From NCBI GenBank assembly GCA_030272155.1, contig CP126195.1:6369001-6433000 (forward strand): DNA of 64,000 nucleotides, in the 5' to 3' direction. The stretch is from Tetradesmus obliquus (Eukaryota > Chlorophyta > Chlorophyceae > Sphaeropleales > Scenedesmaceae). Positions 1 to 12,644 of this stretch are shown piece by piece. The notes under the pieces were generated by a model. The model was not told the origin of the DNA, did no database searches, and saw only the letters and a program-made list of their open reading frames with translations. The first letter of the stretch is position 1, and each line of letters starts with the position of its first letter. The position numbers and the translations under genes are program-made.

Positions 1-254
1 CAGCATCAGCTCCAGAACAACATGCAAAAGGAATCTAAACTTGATGAATATGGGATCCTGACATTCTGGTTGTTCATGCAGCATCAAGAGCACCAACTCA
101 ATGGCAAGAGCAGCGGCATCATGGCATGCAAGTATACTGAAGCAGTGGAGCAAGCTAAATGGCCTGCATGCGACAAACCGAAGCAACTTGGGGCAGCCTC
201 AAAACGCCAAGCCCCGCAAGCTAGCAGCGCGCGGCTGCACATGAGTTCACCTAC

Positions 255-911
255 CTGTGACCAGAACTGCGGGTGCAGCTCTTCCAGAACCTCGCTGAAC
301 AGCCTGCGCAGTGCTGCTGAGCCAGTCTCGCGGTCCAGGCTCCAGCCAGTCTGCTCCTCCACGGCTGTGCGCACCTGGCCCTTGGTGATCTCGGCCAGAC
401 AGCCGTCAGCCTGCGCACCTGGGGTACAAGGGTTGAGCAGTGGCGAGCACAGGTGGGAGCAGCAGACAACACCAGATCAGGGGTATCCCAAGTGCTAGCA
501 GCGGCGTTTGAGCAGACTCTGCTCACCTCAAAGCAGGCACGTTCCTTATTGGTGCTTCACAGCACAGCAACTGCCATGTTGACCGACACGCACCACCAGC
601 TTTTCAACGCATTGATATGGTTTTTTTGAACATGCACAACCCATACAAGCATACTGCAACAGCTTCAGGCAGTTACATCTGCATTCTTGTGCACGCCTGA
701 TACCTGCACCCATGCATCACACGTACACATTCTGCTGGCAAACCCACCAGTGAGCACTGCCATGACTGCTTCGCGCATGCCGCCACACGCGTTTGCAACA
801 ACCTCGTTGACCTCCTGCAGAACTGCTGCATCATCGGCGCTCTGCTGCTGCTGCTCTGCATGCTCTGCTGCGCGACGGCTGCCAGTCTGCTGCAGGCGCC
901 GCAGCCGCCGT

Positions 912-980
<69 letters not shown>

Positions 981-1959
981 TCGTCCTCTGCGTCTGCTTC
1001 TCCTTCCTCCGCTGTCTCCGCCTCACTGCACAATTCACTGTCAGCGTCACTGCTGGCGTCCTGCTCCAGCTGCTGCCCCTGAACATCGTGCTCAGCACTG
1101 TCTTCGCCACCTGTGAGGAGCAGAGTAGTGCAGCAATGCAGAAGCAGCAGCACACGGGAAGGTGAGACCCACGCAGGTGCTTTCAGGCACAACAGTGGGG
1201 GGACAGTAGCTTCATACAGTGCAGCATGATAGTGTTTGATGGGGTTGATGCACATCCATGCGCTGCAAAGGAACACACGAGAATTGCTGCAATAGGCACA
1301 GCCCTTGCGGGGACGCTCCAGTGTACCACCGCACCTGAGACAAGTTCCTGGTACTTGGCCTCCAGGCGATCGTCTTCCCAGCCCGTCATTTCTATCAGCG
1401 CGCCAAGGATGGCACCTGCCTGCTGCTTTGTCACCCCCTGGAACACAGTGCGCAGCTTGCCATTCAGGCCAAGCGGAAAGTGCACGAACACCACCGCGTC
1501 AGTAGCCCCACCAGGAGCAGCTCGCAGCTTCATGCTGCGCCTCTGCACACCCGTATGCAGACGTGCCCTCAGGTTGCTGATGTTCAGCTGTTTCTTGGTC
1601 TTCTTCTGGCTTCTGGCCTGACACCGCCCATGGCTAGCAGCAGCGGCACTGCCACCTGATGCTGGTTCCTGCTCAGCAACACTGCCCGTCTCAGACTGGT
1701 TACTGCGCTGGCGCGGCTGCTTAGCTGGGTGCTGCTGCTGCTGTTGCTTCTTCTTCTTCTGCTGTTTGCCAAGCGCCTGTGCTGCAGCCTTGGTGAGTTT
1801 CGCCAGCTGCGGATATGTCAAACCCGTGGTATTTAGTCCCAAGCATTGAGTGTTGACATCAACAGAGTTCGCGCTGCAAGCTGAGCAGGTAGCATTTGTC
1901 AACCAACTGCCTGCAGCCCACCTTCTTGCTTGCTGGCGCGCGCTGCTGCGCTTCGTCAT
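255..1959 (-). CDS. Unknown polyglutamine protein, probably nuclear; partial (runs off the left edge)
   Basis: Three exons fit together in phase: 1335-1959 (starts at ATG 1957-1959), 748-1110 and 255-418, giving 384 residues before the gene continues left of position 255. The N-terminal exon has a lysine/glutamine-rich stretch followed by a conserved-looking block (about residues 120-205, including LRAAPGGATDAVVFVHFPLG and EMTGWEDDRL). Exon 2 is acidic (Glu/Asp/Ala) followed by a run of 22 glutamines and Arg-rich GRRLRRLQQ. Exon 3 contains EEQTGWSLD and a helical segment ending HPQFWSQ; the pair of TGW motifs hints at two related subdomains. No signal peptide or membrane segment is visible. 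The basic, acidic and polyQ composition is typical of chromatin or transcription proteins, but I do not recognise the family and assign no function. Splice sites are canonical in all three exons. Confidence 0.6.
914..979 (-). repeat. CAG/CAA trinucleotide run coding 22 glutamines
   Basis: On the + strand this is an uninterrupted CTG run bounded by TTG at both ends. Read on the minus strand in the frame of exon 2 it is CAA, then twenty CAG, then CAA. It codes Gln in the supported gene; Leu, Cys and Ser runs in other frames are artefacts. Confidence 0.9.
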
Positions 1960-2861
1960 CGTTACAAGAGTAAAAATATAAAGTCAGGCACTTATGCGTT
2001 CGTTTGTGCGCAATGTTGTCGCCACCAGCCAAATGCACCGGCCTCACTGTCTAGTCTGCTTCCGCTTTGACACCGTACGCAATAGCAGCATCCAGAAAGT
2101 ACAGCAAGGCGGTGATCAAACTGCACATTCATTCCTGACGCCATTGTAGCAGCGCTGGCGAACCTGTCATGCAGGTTTGAATGGGCTGTTCAAACGTAAA
2201 AACATGATTACGTCCCACGGCTGCTACCTATTACTACTTCGGACAAGTACTAGCAGTTTCCCGTGACTACGTCACTCCTATCTAGTAATGATGGGAGGCA
2301 CCCGTGCTTGCTGGTGCTGTCCTCAAGGCAGCAACTGCAACACCTGCAATCTTAGCAGCCACCCATGATCATCCCCTATCCCGTTCGCCTTTCGCTGAAA
2401 GTAATGTTCTCACGCCATCGCTTCCCAGATATCGTTGCTTCACTGCCTGCTGTTCCTGCTGTAGCCCGTGATGTTTTGCAGTAGCACCCCGCAACAGAAC
2501 ACCGCTGCACCCAGCCCACGGCTTCGAAACGACTTCACATGTCTACACTAACTTTTATCTGTTGCTCTCGCACTCTCGTTTGCTTCCTCTGCACATTATC
2601 CAATCGCCCTGGGGTTCAACGGCCAGGTCCTAAGCCAGGCTTCTGACTGACTGACTGACTGACGGACCGTATTTCTTTTTAGTAATGGATCAATAACATC
2701 CTTTTATGTGTTGAATCAGGGTGTGCTGTCAGGATACCATGATGGTATGCTATGCTGATGTATTTCACACAGAAAGTCACTGTGGCATGACTTGCAGCAG
2801 CAGTGACCTAGCAACAGTAAGGATGCTCTCTGTCATCTCTAGTTGCGTTTGATTCTTTATG
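1960..2861. other. Intergenic: upstream region of the polyQ gene and 3' flank of the glycosyltransferase
   Basis: No coding signal is seen. The region holds the presumed promoter and 5' UTR of the minus-strand polyQ gene next to 1960, and a short (CTGA)n microsatellite at about 2643-2662. The rest shows nothing I can name. Confidence 0.5.
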
Positions 2862-2866
2862 TTACA
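2862..2866 (-). promoter_or_regulatory. Candidate polyadenylation signal TGTAA for the 3040-5264 gene
   Basis: TTACA on the + strand reads TGTAA on the minus strand, 174 nt downstream of the stop codon at 3040-3042. TGTAA is the usual green-algal poly(A) signal. Confidence 0.5.
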
Positions 2867-3039
2867 TGATGCATGCATGGAGGCAGTGTCATCAATCGGC
2901 GTCAACACTGCTGGGTGCTGGCCAGCCCCATGGGGCCCCAAGGGGGCCTGCGTGCTCTGTTGTGTTTTGGCAGGTGCTTGCTGCTAGCAGAAATTGCCCT
3001 TGCGGCTTGGGCAGCCACTAAGCTTGGCCCAACCATGCT

Positions 3040-5264
3040 TCAGATACAGATAATGCCTGATGTCGTGTTGCCATTGATGCCAAGAGGCCCAGATAGCCGG
3101 CACACTGGCTTTGTCTCGGTGTAGCCCGTCCAGCCATTGAAGGTAGCAGGAAGTGTGTACACAGCATTGCCCTGAGCATCAAACAGCTTGCCCTCCCGTA
3201 AAGATAAGCCACTGTCCAGTTGACGTTGCTCCTTGCTAGTGTACCAGTACCTGCGGGTGAGGCAGGTAGATACAAAAACCACCAAAGCAACGGCTGTGAG
3301 CTGCAATCCTAGGGTCTCAACGCATGAGGTCAGCAGTGCTGTTTCGTGATGGCCTGACCACTTGTTATAAAAAGAAGCTGTGTGTGTGCAGTACGATGCT
3401 GTCTATATATAGTACAGCATATCCAGGTGTCAAGATGGCGCATGTGAAGCCTGTAACTTTCCTGTGAAGCTGGTAGTGTGCAGACATGCCATGTTCATGG
3501 CAACTACAGCTGTGGTTGGAGTTGAGGATATGCCGCATGGCTTACAGTGCTGTTCAGCAGCCCTGTCAGTGGTGTGTAAAGAGTTGTCACCAGCAGGCCA
3601 GTACATGTACAGCTGGATCGGTTGCTCCCCAGTCGTGCACTCACCATACAGGAACTGTCTTATTGAATGGTGTCTTGTACGCACAGCTGGCCCATGAGCC
3701 GGGTTGGCAGCCCCATTTTCGGTAAATGTAATTGCCATTCACCACAAAGCGCTGCTGCCACGCAGCGCGTATGTTTTGCTCCGCATCTTTGTGGGTGGGG
3801 TCATCTGGTGTGTGCACCCCTGATGAGTAACCCGATTCATGTGGTTTTCCATGATGCATCACCACACCTTCCAAAGTTTTGGGTTGCATGGGCGGCTGCA
3901 TGCGTGCTTGGCGGAGCTGGAAGTCATTGTCTTCGTAAAAGGATGGGTATATGTTCTCATCAAACAAACCAAAGCGGTTTATGGCTGATCGCGTCATTGC
4001 AAAAGAGTTGTATGCACCACCACCAATGTTGAAGGTCCTGCAGCACAGCCAATGCAGCAGTATGAAGCAAGAGCGCAGGGTGAGGCACTTGTGTATATTT
4101 GCTGTCTGATCATGGTTCACCTGTCTACATAAGCACACGCTGACCCGGGGCAGTGTTGAGTTGCTGCAATGCTGGCTGCTCTGCACGCCACGCACCCTTG
4201 GCTGGCAGCCTGCATGCTGATCCATGAGAGCACATTGTGTTGCAAGTGACATCTTGTCCACGCGCAAGCAAACCTCGGCCAGACTGTTGCAGCAGCGCAC
4301 TGCAGTGACTGGTGTGCTGACCACGACACATGGTCCAGAACACGCCTCACCATTGCATGATCCCAAGTTCTATGCTGTTGTCTTTGGTGGCGCCCCACAT
4401 GTGCCCGGCCAGCTTCTGCAGCGACCCCGGCATCCAGGCTGTGTCCCGCGCACAGTACACACCCCACGGCTCATCAGGGAACGCCTGGAACACTGCATCA
4501 CAGAAGCACATGGTAAGCAAACATCAGCATACATGGATTGTTACAGGTCAACCAATCCGTAAGGTGCATTGACTTGAGCTAAACTCACGTTCCAGGTTGC
4601 TAGCGTAGCAACATGCATGTGCTGTGATGTGCCATGCAGGGCTGTGACAGCAGCTACTCATGCAAACACTGTTGATGCATCCAAGACCAGCCATAAGCAG
4701 CTCAACATGCAAGTGCACACCTGGGCAAGCATGCTGCTGCTACTACCGGCAGCTGATTGAGCATTATGCATGCTGCTGTTGGCGTTGCTGCTGCGTCGCC
4801 AAAGCCACAATGTGCAGCACATGCCTGCTCTTTCCAGGATCTTGCTGCTGCATCTGCTCACCTGCGTTCCAGCCCTCGGCCACTGAAGGGGGGTCAGTGC
4901 AGGTGATGATGACCACGTTTTCTGCATAGTCCTTCAAGTGCTCCAGCTCATACCACATGCCACCACGCGGGGGGTTCATGGCCCGCTCAGGCGCAACCAC
5001 CACAAAGTGTTTGACTGGGAAGTCTAAGCTGCTGTAGAACAGCCGCAGCACCAGCAGCTGGCTATCACGAGCTATGGAAGTGCCAACAAAAGGCACGTAC
5101 CCCGTGCTGTTGCTGCTGAGTTTGCTGCTGGTGCTGTGGGCAACCTTGCAAACATTAGGCCGGGTTGTAGCATCAGGATAGTAATGCGTGTATGAGACGG
5201 GTTCATGTTGTGGTTGTCCCGTGACCCCAGCCGCAAGTAATGACAAAAGTATAATCCACGCCAT
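3040..5264 (-). CDS. GT-A-fold (GT2-like) glycosyltransferase, ER/Golgi lumenal
   Basis: Four exons join in phase: 4862-5264, 4351-4492, 3645-4037 and 3040-3250, giving 382 residues. The protein starts with a signal peptide or anchor (MAWIILLSLLAAGVTG). The catalytic-type region follows: PFVGTSIARDSQLLVLRLFY, the beta-strand/loop ENVVIITCTDPPSVAEGWNA, an acidic loop VYCARDTAW, and the diagnostic GLFDENIYPSFYEDNDFQLR, which matches the acceptor-side FDE..(Y/F)ED.D..LR motif of GT2-type enzymes. The C-terminus is a family-specific tail with NGNYIYRKWG and NGWTGY blocks. N-glycosylation sequons fit a lumenal protein. Donor and acceptor sugars cannot be read from sequence. It is the only intact glycosyltransferase here outside the 36-56 kb group. 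The phase consistency of all four exons makes the model strong; the exact CAZy family is less sure. Confidence 0.82.
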
Positions 5265-5923
5265 ACAATCAGCTGCTTTGGCACTGTTTGCTTCTGACAG
5301 AAGGGGGGGGGGGTGCAGTTTGCAGCTGCAAAAGCTGGTTCACCAGTGGTCACTGAGGAAATGGACACTGACACGATGATCAGATGCCGTATAACTCCAT
5401 TTATCCATGTCAATACATTTTGTCCTTAGCACGCTGTTGCAGCGAGCTGCGAACAAGTGTCGGTCAACCTCCCGCCACCCTCAGGGCTTGCCAGTGGGTT
5501 ACAGTATGCCACAGAAGCCTTGGCAGGAAACAGCGTCCTCAATAGTCAAACGATCGTTCATCGCAGCTGGTCTCAAGTTTGTGCCTGCATATGCAAGCAG
5601 AACAGATAGTTGTTTGGTTGGCTTCTGCTGCTGGGAGTGACACGTTCGATAGGATCGCCCGGCAGTTCCATCACGCTTGCACGCAACATGTCGAATAACT
5701 GGTTTTTTGTTGCCGCTTGCCTTGTGGCTGGTGGGTGATGATACAGCAGCAGCACTGCACTGACAGCAGCATACTGCTTTCATGTGCACTGCACTGACAG
5801 CAGCATACTGCTTTCATGTGCAGTGTCATGCAGACATGATGGGATGACATCTTTATATGAGCTCCGTGAGCTCCACTAGTTTGCTGGGATGCTGCAGCCA
5901 GTAGAAGGGCAACATGAAACACC
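5265..5923. other. Intergenic between the GT2-like gene and the pseudogene, with a 34-bp tandem duplication
   Basis: This is the divergent upstream region between minus-strand 5264 and plus-strand 5924. It has a G9 homopolymer near 5302 and an exact-looking 34-bp unit repeated twice at 5754-5821 (each copy begins ACTGCACTGACAGCAGC). No convincing coding exon is seen. Confidence 0.5.
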
Positions 5924-8900
5924 ATGCGACGTCTTGGGTTGGTCATCATACAGCCTGGTGCACGTCAGCCTGGAATATCTTTTCCAAGCTGCATATTTAC
6001 AACTGCTCACACCATGTCTGCCTTTGCTGCACGGCTGTCTGAATGCTCAGCAGCTGTTGTAACAGCATCTGCGCGTGACCTGGCAGATCCCACTTGCTCT
6101 GTGACAGCTGTTTCAGTGAACCACGGGGCTAGCAACACTGCAGATGCCAACAATGACCCTGCAGCTGGTGAGGTCATGAAGCATAGTAGGTACTAGCAGT
6201 GCACACCAATCGATCAACTCTGGCAGTGTGGAATTCACATTGCTGCTCCAGACAGATTTACAATGGGTGGTCAGTAACTCACTGCAGCTGCTCCTACCTC
6301 GTGGCTTCCACCTTGTGGGCGGCAGATGCATCTACCAGAATGCAGATTTCATCCCAGGCGCAACTCTTCTGAGTGCGGACAGCAACAGTGTCACCTGCGT
6401 TGTGGCCCACACTGTGGACAGCAGTGACGAAGCAAGATGGGTCATTGCAGGAGGGCCAGTGGCTGTCACATATGGAGTTCCCAATCAAGCTATCTCTGCT
6501 GTGGTGCAAGGATGCATACTGCCCGACAGTAATGAGTATGGTGGCCTGCAGATTCAAAGTGTCAGCACCACTATTGCGACCAGCAACACCAACTGTATTC
6601 AAGGTGAGCACTGTTCTTCGAACAGGCACCATGTCATGTTCAGACAAACATGCATTTCCTTGCTCTTCCCGACATGCGCTGTTATACACATCGGCTGTGT
6701 TACAGTGCTGCGCATGTGTACATCAAAATCTTGTTCCACTGTCACGATGAAAGGGTATTGACAGTCTTGTTGGCTGCACGCGCCACCTGTAGAACTATCG
6801 TCGTTAACATATAAGAAAGTAAGCAAAGCGTCTGGTCAACACTTTTTGGAGTGCTGACGGTTTTGGCTGTGGTTCCCTGTTGTTTTGCAGTGGCTGCTGC
6901 TATTCGGGCGCACGGCTGTTTACCCAAGCTTCACACACATGTTACATACACCGCAGAGATCATCAACGGCTTGGTAGCAATACCTGCAGGCTCTACGTTC
7001 ACCTTGAGGCCGACTGTGCACTACAGTCACCTTGTCTGCAAGGATGCTGGCAGTCACGTTGTGGAACACTCTGGCCAGCCATGGACCCACGGCTTTGCTG
7101 CCGGTGCCAGGATCAGCTGCTCATTTGATGTGCAGGTTACTGTGGCACACCAGTCTGCAGGGCGTATTGCACCTTTCACCGTCACGGCGCTGGTCTCAGG
7201 CACCAATGGCCTGCACATCAGCACCTTCAGCTCCACAGCCGTGAAAGTTGCTAGCGGCATCCACCTGAGCGCCGCAGCAGTGTTTGATGCCACAGCGCCT
7301 TTCCTGCCAGGTGAGTGGGAAAACATGTAGGAGCAGCGCAGTGTGCATGTCACATGTGCCACAAGATGGGTACTGTCCGCGTTGGTTGTGAGTAATGTAC
7401 AAGGCATTTTTGATGCGTGGAGCATATGCTTGTGCCGGCAGATTGCAGTGTGAGCTGAGGGTAGGCTGTCAAGCATTTGAAACCATAGCGTGCAAGGCAA
7501 GTACGCTGTTTCAAGTTGAGAAGATGTAGCACACAGGAGTCACATGCTGTGTGGAGAACCCACGGCCTGGTACAGTGCCTGGCGTGTATGAGATGGCAAG
7601 CTGCGTGCTGTTTGCTGCAGTGCCGGGTGCCACCATCACTAGAGGAAAGCTGCCTAGACAGAAGTGACAAGTCATTTATCGGGTTACGCTGTTCAACGGC
7701 CAAACAATGGTACCCGCAAGCGCCAAACTCTACAAGATCACTCCTGCAGTCGAAGTTGAAAACCTGACGTGCACGTTGGATGCTGATGGTTTGCGTGAGG
7801 TGCCCTTGGGGTCCATTAACCTGCCAGCAGCCTTGGGTCCAAGCGCCAGCATCACCTGCACATTTGCGGTCACAGTGACCAGCTCACATGCTCAAAATGG
7901 CCAGATCCCAGCCTTCACGGTTGACGCTGTGCTGGAGACGGTCCCTGCTGATGAATCTTTGGCCATTGAAAGCATCACTGTGCCTCCTGTGCCAGTATCA
8001 ACTGGTGCCACCCTAGCAGTCACTGGTCCCATCTTGCGTGCTACACAGGACTCCAAATGTGAGCAGTTGCAGGCTTGCTGTGATGTGAGATGTGCAGCTG
8101 CTTCAACAGGCATTTCAAACACATGTTGGGCATGTACAGGGATCAAACAGCATCCACTACATTGCTGAGACTGTGCTCGGTGCTGTTGAACGTGCCCTGC
8201 CAGCGCAACTTGCAGGGAGTGGCTAAGACCTGCTGAGTGGTTGAGTATTCAGCACGTTGTGTTGCTTTGCTGGACCCTTGCTTTCTAAAGCAGCAGCAGG
8301 GCTGAGCAACTGACCAATGCTATGTTGTGCATGCCTGCTATGCAGCCCCCGCTGTATACACCGGTGTTCCTGTGCTTGGCTCATTACTGGACTACACAAT
8401 CACACTGACCAATGGCAAAGTGGCTGTGCCTCCTTACAGCAGCCTGGACATCACCTTGTCCCACCCGCATGTTGGGAACATCTCCTGTGGTGACCTGCCT
8501 TTGGCGGCCAACATAATCTCAGCTCCTGACTTTGCTGCTGATGCAGTGGCGACTTGCGCATTTTCCGTTCAGGTCACACACTGGGATGTAGCCAGAGGGC
8601 AGGTACCTGCCATTGTCGTTAGTGCTAGCTTTGTCCGGGCAGCTTCAGGTGTCATCCTCAGTGTCCCCAATGCCACCACAGCAGCGGTTCCTGTGTACAG
8701 CAGAGCATCTGTTGTGTGAAGTGCCACCCAACTGCAAGTGAACAGTTCAGGTGAGATGTGAGCATTTGTTTTGCAGGCACAGCTGCAAGCACCTATTTTT
8801 CTGCTGGCATTGCACTAACATAGTTGCATGGAATCAGCAGCAGGCGCTGCTAGAGTTTTGCGCGACCTGCAGAAAACTGTACTTGGGGCAGTGACTTTGA

Positions 8901-9350
8901 CATTTGCTGTCCATAGTCAGTAAGTAGATTATTGTGACAACATCCAGTGCTTCAGCTTGTGATGTTGTTGTTGCTGTTGTATGTGCCTCTTGCAGCATAT
9001 CTCAACGCGGCTGGCAGTTGGCTTGCTGCTGGGGTGTAGCCACTGCAGCTTTGGTGGCCACGTATGCGCTGGCAGACGAAGTGGCCCACACATGCTGGGC
9101 TTCACAAGACTACCTGTAGCGACCACTTGAACGTCCACAGCAGCTGCTGTCAGGTGGTTGTGGACGCACACGACGCCATGGACAGTGGCCACTGACGCTG
9201 CCACAGTCAATGGGCAGCACATCCATCTGAGTGAAAGTTGAGTATTTTGCTGATCACAGCTGGTTTCAGTTGCATTGAGTTGATAGCAGTGTGCTGTTGA
9301 GCTGCCAGAGGTCATGTGGCACAACCAATCATTGAACAATCATCAAAGGG
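5924..9350 (+). pseudogene. Truncated pseudogene paralogue of the giant surface protein at 15340-32604
   Basis: Exon order mirrors the 5' part of the intact gene. Exon 1 is 5924-5957 (starts MRRLGLVII, phase 1). Exon 2 is 6054-6167 (114 nt, the same length as exon 2 of the intact gene). Four beta-sandwich modules follow at 6200-6603, 6891-7310, 7621-8058 and 8346-8750. Shared motifs include TYTAEIING, ISCSFDVQVTVAHQSAG, ITCTFAVTVTSSHAQNGQIP and DYTITLTNG. Three lesions argue for a pseudogene: exon 6200-6603 is 404 nt and its start phase is off by one; an in-frame TGA lies at 7665-7667 inside KLPRQK*QVIYRV; a second in-frame TGA lies at 8717-8719 before the exon's own donor at 8751. A decayed fifth module follows from about 8996 (AYLNAAG then stop, with a VVVDAHDAMDSG remnant near 9160). 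The Cys-rich, REJ and TM parts are absent. Confidence 0.78.
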
Positions 9351-10769
9351 CGCCACAGTCAATGGGCATCAATTTCAACTCTTGTTAGCATGCACCTTGG
9401 TTTGGGCTGTAAGCATGACCTGCCTGCTGGCTTGGTCATGACAGGTTGTCTGTGCGTCACACGAATCCTGCAATGCTTGGCTCACGGTCAAGGTGCAGAC
9501 ATATGACATGTCCTAATTCACCTGCACAGGTACCCTGCACCAGGCGATGTAGTCAGTCTGCACCTTCACCGCTACCTTGTTGAAGCTTCTGATGCTACCG
9601 TGCAGCTGCATGCCTGCTGCATGAAGTGCAGCGCATGCGCCATGCACATATGCACACCAGTGCTGATGTTCCTTTTCTGCGCAGCCCATGCATACATTTC
9701 TTTGCAACTCACAACCAGCCCATGCCAAAAGTAATCTGCTACAGAGATGCACACGTGTGTTCATGTGTCAAGATCATCTCAGTCAGCAGGGCTTGGCGGT
9801 TGCGGTGTACTGTATGTGTTGATATCGGTCCTTGCTGTTGCGGTTGTCCCCAGAGCACCCAAGTTTCTTAATCCAGCCTGACAGATTTTGTGCAACTATG
9901 GTACACTACATGCCGTTGAACCTGACTCATGAGCGCCACGTGCGTAATGCGGTAGTTGTACGTCTCAGTTGCTAAGCCAACTGTGTCGAACACTGCTAAA
10001 TCCTGCCCTTAGACGCTGCTGCCCCAGCCAACTGGCCATTGATTTGCGGCAACATGCTATTTGTTGGAGCAAGCTGTTGGTGAGGTGGGGTGCTGTGAGC
10101 GCCACCGTCATATGACACAATGCATTGTGTTGCAAACGTGTTGAGACGTTTCTGATTCAACATGAGAGAATTGGCACTTCAAGAGTTTGCATCTTGTTTT
10201 AAGGTGTTTACGGTCTGACTTTCCTGTCTTAGACCATGCGTTCATCTGTTGTGGCTCACACCATCTACAGGCCCACGTTGACAAGGTCGACATGCCTGTA
10301 CCTTGGCCCAAGGTATTTTGTTGTACGGCCAGGACCTATATGTCACTTTCCTTTCTCTCTCTTCACCAGCCCCGCTGCATGGCATGCAAAAACTAGACGC
10401 AAAACAACGGAAGTCTTCTGATTCAAAACACAACTCTGACATGTGGTTACTTGCCACAAAAAAACAGTTCCTCAAGCTGCTACATCTTCAGCAGGTGCCA
10501 TGGGTTCTTGCCAGTAAAATACCTTCAACGCACCTCAGAAGAATGTAGTTGAAAGGTTGAAGTCCGTGATCAGTGCCAGAGATACACAGCAAGGTAGGCT
10601 GTGGGGCAAGTTGCCCCACAACCCTGGGCAACACTGCCATGCGACGCTAGGGCTTTCTGCACCTGAGGTTGACCCATCGTTTCACTACTCCCTCAACCTC
10701 CGCCTATCATCAATTTCAAAACGTACGGTTTCTTAAGTATCTGATCGAGCAGACAAAGCATTCAGCAAC
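9351..10769. other. Non-coding stretch upstream of the HIR gene with possible decayed module fragments
   Basis: No open module exon is recognisable. A 17-bp string (GCCACAGTCAATGGGCA) occurs at 9200-9216 and again at 9352-9368, and a VVAHT-like fragment occurs near 10246; both may be relics of the neighbouring module family. The last few hundred bases should contain the HIR promoter and 5' UTR. Confidence 0.35.
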
Positions 10770-12611
10770 ATGGGCAACTTGTGGACATGCCCTCGCGAAG
10801 AGACCGTAGCTGTGATCGAGCGGTTCGGCAAATACTCACACATAGCATATCCAGGTGTGTGGTATGGCACGTGTGGCAAGCATAGGGATTGACCTGCATG
10901 CAGCGGGGCTCACGAAACTCTGTCGAAGCCCCTGCATGCAGCTGCATGGGCATTGATCCGAAGCTGTATCATCATGTATGCGGTGCTATTGAGTATCTTT
11001 AAAAGTCAGCTGACGTTGCCTTTCAGCCATATGCGGTGTGTCGCATCAACCGGCAGTGCAGCAGGTGGACCTAGCTCCCCATCCTGCTCATCAACGCATC
11101 CTATGCTGTCTCTGTTGCAACGTGCATTGTAGGTTGCAACTGCTTAAACCCACTTTGTGGCGAAGGAGTTGCTGGCATCCTGAGCTTGCGTGTGCAGCAG
11201 CTGGAGGTCAAGTGTGAGACCAAGACCAAAGACAACGTAAGCAGCAGCAACCAGCAAGGGCCGCTGGTTCAGGCGACACTGTTGGGGCTATTCTGTGTTG
11301 TTGCTGCAGCATCGCCCGATGGCATCAGTACTGCTTGGGATCAGTGCTGCTTTGCATGTTGAGTTTGCTGACCTAGAGCTGGTGGTATGCCAGGAGGCCA
11401 AAGGGCAAAAGGTGTGCAGTGGCGTGAAGCTATAAGCTACTGTGTTGTTTTCTTGCAGGTGTTCGTGACACTGGTGGTCTCTGTGCAGTACCAAGTCCGC
11501 AGGGACCACACCTTCGATGCTGTGAGTGGCCAGGCAGCAGTTGTTCAGCTTGAATATCGACAGACCTTCTGCCCACATGCTGGTGAAGTCCATTTGTCCT
11601 GAACAAAATCTGCAGCGTCACATGGACAGCAGTGTCATAGCAATAGCATATGCTGGAGCTACCTGCACCTTGTGATCAAACTCGTTTTTGTAGTTGCCAG
11701 TGCATGGCCGTGAGCTGCAGGCGAAAGGTCGCTGTGCCTCCCTGCAGTAGCACTGTCTTGCTTCTGCTTGTGTCCTTAGTTGTGGTGGCGCGCACTGCAG
11801 CTGGGCAGGCTGCCTCAAAATGCTGCATCTGTATGATCTGCGTCACACGTCAGTTAACAGTGTTGCTGGTGACCCTGCTTTGTCTGCTGCGGCTTCTCTC
11901 CCGCTGCAGTTCTACAAGCTGACCAACAGCCACAGCCAGATCAGCAGCTACGTGTTTGACGTGGTGCGCGCCAGCGTGCCTAAGATGAACCTGGACGACG
12001 TGTTCCTGGAGAAGGAGGCCATCGCGCGCTCCATCCGCAACGTGAGGCTGCAGGGAGTGCTGCTGCTCAAGTAACTCTGTTCATCACACTTGGACAGTGG
12101 TGTGCTCTCGTATCCATTCATGTACTGTACAATCTTTGATTGTTGCACAACACGTCCAGACAATGGTGTGTCGCATGCCTGGCATGAGGAAGGAGTGACA
12201 ACCGGACAGGGCGCGACTGGCTGTGCCTGCAGTTGGCTTCCTTGTCAGGGTGCTAGCGCCTTTAGCCTACCAGGAAGTACTAAGATACACCGTATGCACA
12301 ATGTATTAAACATATGTTGCTTGTGTGATTGTCAACATGCAACTCAGCCAACACCTACTCTGCTTCCTGGATGTGTGCATGCATGTCACATGCATGGTGT
12401 GTATGCGCCGGGTTTTGTGTTGATCATCACTTGTGTCCCTGATGCTTCAGTTGTGCCCACATTTTTGTGCCTGGTGTTGACGTTTTTATTTTTTGAAACC
12501 CATCCTGTTCGGCAGCGCTGGTCCATGCCTTTTTTTGTTTCATAAACTGCTTCACTGGCAAGATGGTGCTTGCAGGAAATTCTGCTGTCTGCTGCTACCA
12601 GTCGCCGTTGG

Positions 12612-12644
<33 letters not shown>

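Noticed and set aside
687-1165. Long + strand open frames rich in Cys or Leu over the CTG run
   Set aside because: They are mirror frames of the minus-strand CAG/Gln exon, which has splice sites and phase support.
7665-7667. TGA as selenocysteine or readthrough in the upstream copy
   Set aside because: A second TGA at 8717 and a frame break at about 6200 in the same copy make simple pseudogene decay more likely.
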